A DNA stretch of 5,237 bases. It comes from Dehalococcoidia bacterium (lineage in GTDB: Bacteria > Chloroflexota > Dehalococcoidia > JAENJB01). Each line of letters opens with the position of its first letter. Within the stretch, counting starts at the first letter, position 1. Below are positions 1 through 5,124 of the stretch, in pieces. Under the pieces are notes generated by a model. The model saw only the letters and a program-made list of their open reading frames with translations. It was not told the DNA's origin and did not search any database. The stretch lies in the NCBI GenBank assembly GCA_030690705.1, contig JAUYGE010000257.1, positions 1 to 5,237 on the forward strand, read 5' to 3'. A program made the translations under genes and the position numbers.

Positions 1-29
1 TTCCTCTTCTCGACAAGGCACTTTTAGGA
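1..29. other. Left-edge leader of hdrC, origin unresolved
   Basis: This short stretch before the hdrC ATG shows no promoter that I can identify. One frame is open from base 1 to a TAG at 25-27, which could be the tail of an upstream gene. The hdrC frame itself also has no stop codon between base 1 and its ATG, so an upstream start for hdrC cannot be excluded here. AGGA at 26-29 touches the ATG and is too close to act as a normal Shine-Dalgarno. Confidence 0.3.
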
Positions 30-644
30 ATGCACAAAGAGAGCACATCTCAGGCCGCGCCGGTGGCGTCGACCGAGCTTAAGGTGATACCGCAAGCGCG
101 GAGCGATTTCCGGGCTTGGGTGGAGAAGCAGAGCGGAGAGAACGTCTCGCGGTGCTACCAGTGCGGCAAGTGCACCGCCGGCTGCCCGGTAGCCTACCGC
201 ATGGACTTGGGCCCGCGGCGCGTGATACGCTCCGTTCAGCTCGGTCTCAAAGACGAAGCCCTCAAGAGCAACGCCATCTGGTTCTGCGTGTCCTGCCTCA
301 CCTGCTCGGCGCGCTGCCCGCGCGAGATAGACATCGCCCGGGTGATGGAGTCAGTGAGACTCCTGGCCGTCCGGGAGGGCATCAAGCCGGCGGAAGAACA
401 GATCAATCTCTTCCACAAGCTCTTCCTGGATAATATCAAGGCGCTGGGCCGGATCAATGAGCTGCTCCTCGGCGGACTCTACAATCTGAAGAGCGGACAT
501 CTGACTCAGGACCTGCCTCTATTCTTGCAGATGGTGCCCCGTGGCAAGATTTCCTTCGTGCCCCGGCGTGCGCCGGGCACCGCCGAGCTAGGGGCCATAT
601 TCGAGCGCGTCAGGGCGCTCAGAGCGCAAGAAGGTAATAAATGA
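30..644 (+). CDS. hdrC: HdrC: heterodisulfide reductase-type [4Fe-4S] electron-transfer subunit
   Basis: This 204-residue protein is the small ferredoxin-like subunit of the HdrABC complex; it carries electrons from HdrA to the catalytic subunit HdrB in the cytoplasm. Two classical cluster motifs are visible: C42-x2-C45-x2-C48-x3-C52-P and C86-x2-C89-x2-C92-x3-C96-P, each giving three ligands to one cluster and the fourth to the other. The 'MDLGPRRVIRSVQLG' and 'WFCVSCLTCSARCP' segments are typical of the family. The C-terminal half is helical with no further motif. Length matches or slightly exceeds usual HdrC (about 180-200 residues). The ATG at 30 is the first in frame, but it has poor ribosome-binding context and the frame stays open to the left edge; GTG at 63 or 84 are alternatives. 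hdrB follows after a repeat-filled gap, which supports the assignment. Confidence 0.93.
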   Translation: MHKESTSQAAPVASTELKVIPQARSDFRAWVEKQSGENVSRCYQCGKCTAGCPVAYRMDLGPRRVIRSVQLGLKDEALKSNAIWFCVSCLTCSARCPREIDIARVMESVRLLAVREGIKPAEEQINLFHKLFLDNIKALGRINELLLGGLYNLKSGHLTQDLPLFLQMVPRGKISFVPRRAPGTAELGAIFERVRALRAQEGNK

Positions 645-660
645 CGGGCTGGCCAGTTTG

Positions 661-738
661 TCATTGCGAGGCACGCAGTGCCGAAGCAATCCGAGGACCT
701 GTGGGAGGAGACGGATTGCTTCGCTTCGCTCGCAATGA
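661..738. repeat. Imperfect inverted repeat ('CERSEAI'-type palindromic element)
   Basis: The outer arms TCATTGCGAG (661-670) and CTCGCAATGA (729-738) pair perfectly over 10 bp. The inner arms CGAAGCAATCCG (682-693) and CGGATTGCTTCG (712-723) pair perfectly over 12 bp around an 18-nt loop (694-711). Between the arms on the left, 671-681 can form its own small hairpin (GCAC/GTGC), and on the right only 724-728 is left unpaired. Read antisense, the right arm gives the 'SEAKQS/SEAI' peptide often mis-annotated in genomes carrying such repeats. It fills most of the 110-nt hdrC-hdrB gap. The right arm recurs identically at 4065-4092. I see no transposase and no clear target-site duplication. Confidence 0.88.
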
Positions 739-739
739 T

Positions 740-743
740 GGAG
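740..743 (+). promoter_or_regulatory. Shine-Dalgarno of hdrB, abutting the repeat
   Basis: GGAG lies 11 nt before the GTG start at 755, a rather long spacing, and begins one base after the 3' arm of the inverted repeat ends. An in-frame TAA at 752-754 directly precedes the GTG, so translation in this frame cannot begin farther upstream. Confidence 0.5.
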
Positions 744-754
744 TGTCTTACTAA

Positions 755-1621
755 GTGACTAAGTCCTATTCCTTCTACCCCGGGTGCGCCCTGCACGCTT
801 CGGCCAGGGAATATGACGTTTCCACTCTCCTGGTGTGCCGCGCGCTGGGTATCGAGATAACCGAGCTGGCCAAGTGGACCTGCTGCGGCGCCTCTTCGGC
901 GCACTCCTTCGACACCTGGCTGGGGCTGGCGCTTCCCGCCCTGGACCTCCAGGAAGCGGAGAAGGCCGGCCGGCCGCTGGTCATCGCCTGCGCCAAGTGC
1001 TACTCCCAGCTGAAGATGGCCAGTCATGAGATGCAGAATAGGGAGACACTGGACAATGTGAACCATCTTACAGGTGGGGTGTTGAAGAACACCACCGAGG
1101 TGGTGCATCTCCTCCAGGTCTTGAACCTTGACAGTCCCGATTTCACCGGGACTGTCAAGCGTCCCCTGAAGGACTTGAAGGTGGCCTGCTACTACGGATG
1201 TCTCCTGGTGCGCCCCAAGGATGTGGCCGGCTTCGATGATCTGGAAGACCCGCAGATTATGGATGATATCGTGCGGAAGCTGGGAGCGGAGAGCGTGGAC
1301 TGGGGCTTGAAGACGGAGTGCTGCGGCGCCAGCCTGATGGTGACCAACCGCGATGTGGTGATGAACCTCTCCCACCGCCTGCTGCGCCAGGCGAAGCAGA
1401 AGGGCGCCGACTGCGTGGCCGTGGCCTGTCCACTGTGCCACAGCAACCTGGACTGCTATCAGAAAGATATTGAAAAGGTATATCACGACGGGTCCAGCCT
1501 GCCGGTGCTTTACATAACACAGCTCATGGGACTGGCCCTGGGATTCACACCAAAGGAAATGCTCATGGACAGGCATCTCACCGACCCCCTGCCGCTGTTG
1601 CGGAGCAAGGGTCTGGCGTAA
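755..1621 (+). CDS. hdrB: HdrB: heterodisulfide reductase-type catalytic subunit with two CCG domains
   Basis: This 288-residue protein is the subunit that, in characterised Hdr complexes, reduces a disulfide at two non-cubane [4Fe-4S] clusters. Both CCG domains are intact. The first has C11, C43-C44, C79-x2-C82 (C-x31-CC-x34-C-x2-C). The second has C149, C189-C190, C225-x2-C228 (C-x39-CC-x34-C-x2-C). The N-terminus 'SYSFYPGC' matches the family, and an in-frame TAA immediately upstream fixes GTG 755 as the start. Length is normal (about 290). Keeping all cysteines argues for a catalytic rather than a purely structural role, but the bacterial substrate is unknown: it need not be CoM-S-S-CoB. 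The linker between domains (about residues 125-135) is encoded by a perfect DNA palindrome, described separately. hdrA starts 3 nt after the stop, so the pair is probably translated together. Confidence 0.95.
   Translation: MTKSYSFYPGCALHASAREYDVSTLLVCRALGIEITELAKWTCCGASSAHSFDTWLGLALPALDLQEAEKAGRPLVIACAKCYSQLKMASHEMQNRETLDNVNHLTGGVLKNTTEVVHLLQVLNLDSPDFTGTVKRPLKDLKVACYYGCLLVRPKDVAGFDDLEDPQIMDDIVRKLGAESVDWGLKTECCGASLMVTNRDVVMNLSHRLLRQAKQKGADCVAVACPLCHSNLDCYQKDIEKVYHDGSSLPVLYITQLMGLALGFTPKEMLMDRHLTDPLPLLRSKGLA
1127..1159. repeat. Perfect 13-bp palindrome inside hdrB
   Basis: CTTGACAGTCCCG (1127-1139) and CGGGACTGTCAAG (1147-1159) are exact reverse complements separated by a 7-nt loop. The segment is read in frame as part of the inter-domain linker of HdrB (around residues 125-135, 'LDSPDFTGTVK'). 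Its core, 1134-1152, matches the reverse complement of the intergenic hairpin core 4116-4134 at 17 of 19 positions, so it belongs to a repeat family and is not a chance hairpin. Confidence 0.85.
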
Positions 1622-1624
1622 ACA

Positions 1625-3625
1625 ATGGCACGAATAGGCGTTTTCGTCTGTCACTGCGGCACCAACATCGCCGGGGTGGTGAGCATTCCGGCCGTGCTGG
1701 AGGCCGCGAAGAAGATGCCGGGTGTGGTGGTGGCGGCGGATGATAAGTATAGCTGCAGCGATCCCGGCCAATCCCACATCCGGGCCGTCATCGAGCAGAA
1801 CAAGCTGAACCGGGTGGTCATCGGCAGCTGCTCGCCGCGTATGCACGAGTTCACCTTCCGCAAGGTGATGGTCAAGGCAGGGCTGAACCCCTATTTTCTC
1901 GAGGTGGCCAACATCCGGGAGCAGGTGAGCTGGGTACACAGCAACGACAAGGAGAAGGCGACGGCCAAGGCCATCGACCACGTCAGGATAGCAGTGGCCA
2001 AGGTGGCCCGCGATGAGGCCCTCTTCCCCAAGAAGGTGCCCCTCACTAAGCGGGCGCTGGTCATCGGCGGCGGCATCACCGGCATGCAGGCGGCGCTGGA
2101 CATCGCCAACGCCGGCCATCCGGTCACCCTGGTGGAGCGGGAGTCCAGCATCGGCGGCCACATGGCGCAGCTCGACAAGACCTTCCCCACCCTGGACTGC
2201 TCCGCTTGTATCCTTACCCCCAAGATGGTGGAGATTGTCCAGCATCCGAATATCACCCTGTTGACCTATTCCGAGGTGCGCCAGGTCTCCGGCTTCGTGG
2301 GCAACTTCGACGTCGAAATAGTGAAGAAGGCGCGTAAGGTGGATGCCAAGAAATGCACCGGTTGTGGCATATGCTGGCTGAAGTGCCCGGAGAAGGTGAG
2401 TGCCGAGTTTAACGAGGGTCTGGGCGAGCGGAAGGCAATCTATGTGCCCTTTCCCCAGGCTGTTCCTCTGGTGCCTAAGGTTGACCTGGAAAATTGCCTC
2501 TATATCAAGTATCAGAATTATGTGGAAGGCAAGTCGGAAGGCAAGCGCCCGATGCAGTGCCGCATTTGCGAGAAGCTCTGCCCGGTGCAGGCGCTGGCCT
2601 GGGACCAGCAGGACGAAATCGTCAAGGAGAAGTTCGGGGCCATCGTGGTGGCCACCGGCTACAAGACCTTCGACCCCTCGGTGTGCGGCGAGTACGGCGG
2701 GGGCAAGCTGCCCGATGTCATCTCTGGCCTGCAGCTGGAGCGCATGTTTAACTCATCGGGGCCTACGGGTGGTGAGGTATTGCGTCCCTCCGACGGCGCG
2801 CACCCCAAGACCGTGGTGCTGGTGAGCTGCGTCGGCTCGCGGGATGAGCAGCGCGGGCGGCCCTATTGCAGCAAGATATGCTGCATGTACACCGCCAAGC
2901 AGACCATATTGCTCAAGGAGCATGACCCTGAGGTCCAGTGCTACGTCTTCTACATTGATATTCGCACCGGTGGCAAGGACTATGAGGAGTTCGCGCGGCG
3001 GGCCCAGGAGGAGTACGGCGCTCTGTACCTGCGCGGGCGTGTCTCCAGGATATATGAGGATGGCAAGCAACTGGTGGTACTGGGAGAGGACTCCCTGATG
3101 GGGCGTCCGGTGGAGATCCGGGCCGACATGGTGGTGCTGGCCACCGGCGTGGAGGCCAACGAGGGGGCGGCGGAGCTGGCGCAGACCATGAAGCTCAGCC
3201 ATGATGTTTACGATTTTCTCACTGAGGCCCATCCCAAGTTGAAGCCGGTGGAGACTCAGACCGACGGCATCCTGGTGGCCGGCGCCTGCGTGGGACCGAA
3301 GGACATCCCCGAGTGTGTGGCCCAGGGCGGCGCCGCCGCGGCCAAGGTGAGCGCCCTTTTCAGCCAGGAGATGCTGACCAGCGACCCCATGGTGGCCTCC
3401 GTGGACAACGCTCGCTGCATCGGCTGTCTCTTGTGTGTCCAGGTATGTCCCTACAAGGCCATCGATACCCAGGTGCTGCGGAACGGAAGGACGGTGGCGC
3501 TGGTCAACGAGAGCCTGTGCCGTGCCTGCGGCCTCTGCCCGGCCGTTTGCCGTCCGAAAGCTGTCAATCTCAGGGGGTTCACCAACCAGCAACTGCTGGC
3601 CGAGGTAAATGCGCTGTGGCAGTAG
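1625..3625 (+). CDS. hdrA: HdrA: FAD-containing electron-bifurcating subunit
   Basis: This 666-residue protein is the flavin subunit that splits electron pairs between ferredoxin and HdrB in Hdr complexes. Domains in order: an N-terminal cluster domain with C9, C11, C44 and C69; a thioredoxin-reductase-like FAD domain with G148-x-G150-x2-G153 and the ribose-binding E171; a C192-x2-C195 pair; an inserted ferredoxin with C244-x2-C247-x2-C250-x3-C254-P and C291, C312-x2-C315-x3-C319-P; C402, C415, C419-C420 ('CVGSR...YCSKICC'), whose spacing equals that of the inter-domain cluster ligands I recall from methanogen HdrA; a closing FAD motif near 548-555; and a C-terminal two-cluster ferredoxin with C598/601/604/608 and C632/635/638/642. 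The ATG at 1625 gives the conserved 'IGVFVCHCG' start, with GGAG at 1602-1605 and AAGGG at 1607-1611 upstream. Length is normal. There is no fused MvhD domain; mvhD is a separate overlapping gene. No selenocysteine codon is seen. Confidence 0.96.
   Translation: MARIGVFVCHCGTNIAGVVSIPAVLEAAKKMPGVVVAADDKYSCSDPGQSHIRAVIEQNKLNRVVIGSCSPRMHEFTFRKVMVKAGLNPYFLEVANIREQVSWVHSNDKEKATAKAIDHVRIAVAKVARDEALFPKKVPLTKRALVIGGGITGMQAALDIANAGHPVTLVERESSIGGHMAQLDKTFPTLDCSACILTPKMVEIVQHPNITLLTYSEVRQVSGFVGNFDVEIVKKARKVDAKKCTGCGICWLKCPEKVSAEFNEGLGERKAIYVPFPQAVPLVPKVDLENCLYIKYQNYVEGKSEGKRPMQCRICEKLCPVQALAWDQQDEIVKEKFGAIVVATGYKTFDPSVCGEYGGGKLPDVISGLQLERMFNSSGPTGGEVLRPSDGAHPKTVVLVSCVGSRDEQRGRPYCSKICCMYTAKQTILLKEHDPEVQCYVFYIDIRTGGKDYEEFARRAQEEYGALYLRGRVSRIYEDGKQLVVLGEDSLMGRPVEIRADMVVLATGVEANEGAAELAQTMKLSHDVYDFLTEAHPKLKPVETQTDGILVAGACVGPKDIPECVAQGGAAAAKVSALFSQEMLTSDPMVASVDNARCIGCLLCVQVCPYKAIDTQVLRNGRTVALVNESLCRACGLCPAVCRPKAVNLRGFTNQQLLAEVNALWQ
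3602..3606 (+). promoter_or_regulatory. Shine-Dalgarno of mvhD inside hdrA
   Basis: GAGGT lies inside the last codons of hdrA, 9 nt before GTG 3616. It decides the mvhD start: the reading frame is open far upstream (from 3313), but that part only shadows hdrA. Confidence 0.6.
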
Positions 3626-4047
3626 GCGAGTTCGAACCCAAAATAGCCGGTTTCCTGTGCAACTGGTGCAGCTACGCCGGGGCCGATCTGGCGGGCACCA
3701 GCCGGATGAGCTATCCGCCCAACATACGCATCATCCGCGTGCCCTGCTCGGGGAGGGTTGACCCTCTCTTTGTGGTCAAGACCTTCCAGCAGGGAGCCGA
3801 CGGCGTGCTGGTGGCGGGATGCCACCTGGGGGACTGCCATTACAACGAAGGCAACTTCTATAGCCGGCGGCGCTTCGCCCTGCTGGCCCCCTTTCTGGAC
3901 TACCTGGGAATTCAAAAGGAACGCTTCCGCCTGGAGTGGGTCTCGGCCTCGGAGGGCCGGAAGTTCTCCGACGTGGTCACCTCATTTACGAATGACCTGA
4001 AGAAGCTGGGGCCGCGGAATGTCCTATCCTCAGGAGGGAGAGGATGA
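3616..4047 (+). CDS. mvhD: MvhD/FlxD-type [2Fe-2S] adaptor subunit
   Basis: This 143-residue protein is the small iron-sulfur adaptor that passes electrons from a partner (hydrogenase, formate dehydrogenase or an NADH-oxidising Flx module) to the FAD of HdrA. Five cysteines conserved in the family are present: C15-x2-C18 in 'GFLCNWCSYAGADLAG', C44 in 'RVPCSGR', and C69-x4-C74 in 'GCHLGDCHY'. GTG 3616 was chosen because it has a good ribosome-binding site and gives the usual length and N-terminus ('EPKIAGFLCNWC'). It overlaps the end of hdrA by 10 nt, which implies translational coupling. The last residues ('LSSGGRG') are encoded by a GGAGGGAGAGG tract that looks repeat-derived, so the natural C-terminus may have been replaced. 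The gene could equally be named flxD. No hydrogenase large subunit follows in view. Confidence 0.92.
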   Translation: MAVGEFEPKIAGFLCNWCSYAGADLAGTSRMSYPPNIRIIRVPCSGRVDPLFVVKTFQQGADGVLVAGCHLGDCHYNEGNFYSRRRFALLAPFLDYLGIQKERFRLEWVSASEGRKFSDVVTSFTNDLKKLGPRNVLSSGGRG

Positions 4048-4059
4048 AGGTGAGGGGGA
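4027..4059. repeat. Possible purine-rich repeat relic at the mvhD 3' end
   Basis: This tract, with the short palindrome TCCTCAGGA at 4027-4035 followed by GGAGAGG and GGTGAGG, resembles the right part of the palindromic unit at 4210-4248 (GGAGAGAGGG, then GGTGAGAGG). It contains the mvhD stop codon. The similarity is loose and short, so the relation is a suggestion only. Confidence 0.35.
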
Positions 4060-4064
4060 GTCGA

Positions 4065-4092
4065 ACGGATTGCTTCGCTTCGCTCGCAATGA
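4065..4092. repeat. Half copy of the 661-738 element
   Basis: These 28 bases are identical to 711-738, the right arm of the inverted repeat between hdrC and hdrB, in the same orientation. The matching left arm is absent: the bases before it are a purine-rich tract at the mvhD end. It is therefore a truncated or rearranged copy. It is the first unit of the 201-nt mosaic spacer 4048-4248. Confidence 0.88.
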
Positions 4093-4105
4093 CAACGGGA
4101 ACGGT

Positions 4106-4144
4106 GGTGGGTTGCGTCCCGATGAAGTCGGGACTTCACCCACC
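4106..4144. repeat. Two-tier hairpin repeat
   Basis: An inner 7-bp stem, GTCCCGA (4116-4122) with TCGGGAC (4128-4134), closes a 5-nt loop. An outer 7-bp stem, GGTGGGT (4106-4112) with ACCCACC (4138-4144), is separated from it by a 3x3 internal loop. The core is shared, inverted, with the palindrome inside hdrB. No T-run follows, so it does not look like an intrinsic terminator. Confidence 0.8.
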
Positions 4145-4175
4145 CTACGGTGCGGAGGGCGCTAAGACAGGGATG

Positions 4176-4196
4176 GAAAGGGGCGAAGCCCCTTTC
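4176..4196. repeat. Small perfect hairpin
   Basis: GAAAGGGGC (4176-4184) and GCCCCTTTC (4188-4196) pair over 9 bp around a GAA loop. It is the third palindrome in the 201-nt spacer. The bases after it on either strand are not a T-tract, so I do not call it a terminator. Confidence 0.7.
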
Positions 4197-4209
4197 ATAG
4201 AAAACGTTT

Positions 4210-4236
4210 CCCTCTCTCCTTTCGAAGGAGAGAGGG
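4210..4236. repeat. 12-bp palindrome upstream of the FrhB-like gene
   Basis: CCCTCTCTCCTT (4210-4221) and AAGGAGAGAGGG (4225-4236) are exact reverse complements around a TCG loop. The purine arm runs on into TAGGGTGAGAGG, which ends at the TTG start of the next gene. In RNA the stem would be very stable and would sit right before the ribosome-binding site. Confidence 0.82.
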
Positions 4237-4237
4237 T

Positions 4238-4241
4238 AGGG
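4238..4241 (+). promoter_or_regulatory. Probable Shine-Dalgarno for the TTG-started gene
   Basis: AGGG ends 7 nt before TTG 4249 and begins one base after the palindrome stem. An in-frame TAG at 4237-4239 bars any start farther upstream. GAGAGG at 4243-4248 touches the start codon and is too close; AAGGAG at 4225-4230 is too far and is base-paired in the stem. Confidence 0.45.
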
Positions 4242-4248
4242 TGAGAGG

Positions 4249-5124
4249 TTGACAGAATCATTCGACAAACAAATACGCGATAAAGCCCGGGAGCTCCTGA
4301 AGAGCGGCGACTTCGCCTGCGTCATGGGCTACGAGCGGGCCACCGACGGCAAGACGGCGCGTCCCCTCTTCGCCTACACCCCCGAGGAGGTGGAGAGGTT
4401 TGTCTTCGACCAGTACTGCACCCACAACCTGGCCCGGTATATCATCAACTGGCGGGACAACAAGAAGTCCGTCGGCATCGTGGCCAAGCCCTGCGACACC
4501 CGCGCCATCAATCTCCTCATCAACGAGAAGCAGATTGATAGAAGCAAGCTGTATGTCATCGGGGTGGCCTGTCAGGGCATAATGGAGGCCGGCTGGGGCG
4601 CGCCCACGGAGAAGCTGCAGCTCCGCTGCAACACCTGTTCGGAGCCCAATCCCGTCCTGCACGACTTGCTGGTCGGCGAGTTCAAGCCCGAGGCCGCCGG
4701 AGCGGCAAAGCCCTACGCCGACGTCGCTGCCATGGAAGGCAAGTCCGCAGAGGAGCGGGACGGTTTCTGGCAGGAGCAGTTCAGCCGCTGCATCCGCTGC
4801 TACGCCTGCCGTCAGTCCTGCGTCGGCTGCTACTGCCAGGAGTGCTTTGTAGATGAGCTCGACCCCCTGTGGGTGGGCATCAAGGTGGCCCCGGCGGAGA
4901 ACGCCGTCTGGCACACCATCCGCGCCTTTCACCTGGCGGGGCGCTGCATCTCCTGCAACGAGTGCGAGCGCGTATGTCCGGTCGACATCCCTCTGAGCTT
5001 GCTCAACCGCAAACTGGAGAAGGACGGCCTCGATCTATTCCAGTTCCAGGCGGGTATGGATGCCTCGGTCACTCCTCCCTTTGCGACATTTAAGAAAGGC
5101 GAGAAGCTGGGGACCGGCGACTGA
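4249..5124 (+). CDS. FrhB/FdhB-like two-cluster iron-sulfur protein, Hdr-associated
   Basis: This 291-residue cytoplasmic protein probably belongs to the electron-input module of the Hdr complex. The N-terminal half (about 1-125) resembles the F420-hydrogenase/formate-dehydrogenase beta-subunit fold: 'VGIVAKPCDTRAINLL' with C82, then C108 in 'VACQG', then C127-x2-C130. The C-terminal half holds two ferredoxin motifs, C181-x2-C184-x2-C187-x3-C191 and C233-x2-C236-x2-C239-x3-C243-P, with three extra cysteines (C194, C196, C199) directly after the first. TTG 4249 is the only plausible start: TAG 4237 precedes it in frame, the next ATG (4324) would remove 25 residues, and the N-terminus 'IRDKARELLKSGD' looks genuine. 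The next gene overlaps it by 1 nt. It may correspond to the FlxC-type subunit of FlxABCD-Hdr, but I am not sure enough to give a symbol. Whether it binds a flavin or F420 cannot be told. Confidence 0.8.
   Translation: MTESFDKQIRDKARELLKSGDFACVMGYERATDGKTARPLFAYTPEEVERFVFDQYCTHNLARYIINWRDNKKSVGIVAKPCDTRAINLLINEKQIDRSKLYVIGVACQGIMEAGWGAPTEKLQLRCNTCSEPNPVLHDLLVGEFKPEAAGAAKPYADVAAMEGKSAEERDGFWQEQFSRCIRCYACRQSCVGCYCQECFVDELDPLWVGIKVAPAENAVWHTIRAFHLAGRCISCNECERVCPVDIPLSLLNRKLEKDGLDLFQFQAGMDASVTPPFATFKKGEKLGTGD
5109..5113 (+). promoter_or_regulatory. Possible Shine-Dalgarno of the last gene
   Basis: GGGGA lies 10 nt before ATG 5124, inside the preceding gene, whose TGA stop overlaps that ATG. Coupled re-initiation is as likely as independent initiation. 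Confidence 0.35.

Noticed and set aside
558..580. 9-bp stem with one bulged base (GTGCCC-GGC / GCCGGGCAC) inside hdrC
   Set aside because: Could be another in-frame repeat, but GC-rich codons easily give such stems and no second copy is in the window.
645..660. Palindrome CTGGCCAG with flanking TGAC/GTCA considered as an operator
   Set aside because: Short, next to a stop codon and the large repeat, with no promoter elements nearby; no basis for a regulator call.
506..2245. 579-codon antisense reading frame across hdrC, the repeat, hdrB and hdrA
   Set aside because: It lies opposite three strongly supported genes, is His/Gln-rich as expected of antisense GC-rich DNA, and includes the translated repeat. 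No domain is recognisable.
2753..3592. 279-codon antisense reading frame opposite hdrA
   Set aside because: Shadow of the hdrA codon pattern; no recognisable motif, and hdrA here has clear cluster motifs.
3313..3615. Upstream extension of the mvhD frame inside hdrA
   Set aside because: Arg/Gly-rich shadow of the HdrA C-terminal ferredoxin; MvhD family length and the ribosome-binding site point to GTG 3616.
661..4092. CRISPR-like interpretation of the repeats
   Set aside because: Repeats are palindromic units of different families, not regularly spaced, and no spacers or cas genes are present.
4176..4196. Hairpin considered as an intrinsic terminator after mvhD
   Set aside because: No T-tract follows on either strand, and the operon clearly continues with a functionally linked gene.
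4044..4244. 66-codon + strand reading frame with an ATG overlapping the mvhD stop and AGGAGG upstream
   Set aside because: It consists almost wholly of the palindromic repeat units; its peptide ('DCFASLAMT' and so on) is the usual spurious product of such repeats. It ends just before the real TTG gene.
4258..4932. 224-codon antisense reading frame opposite the FrhB-like gene
   Set aside because: Low-complexity Ala/Gly/Leu/Val-rich shadow with no motif; the sense strand has two ferredoxin motifs.
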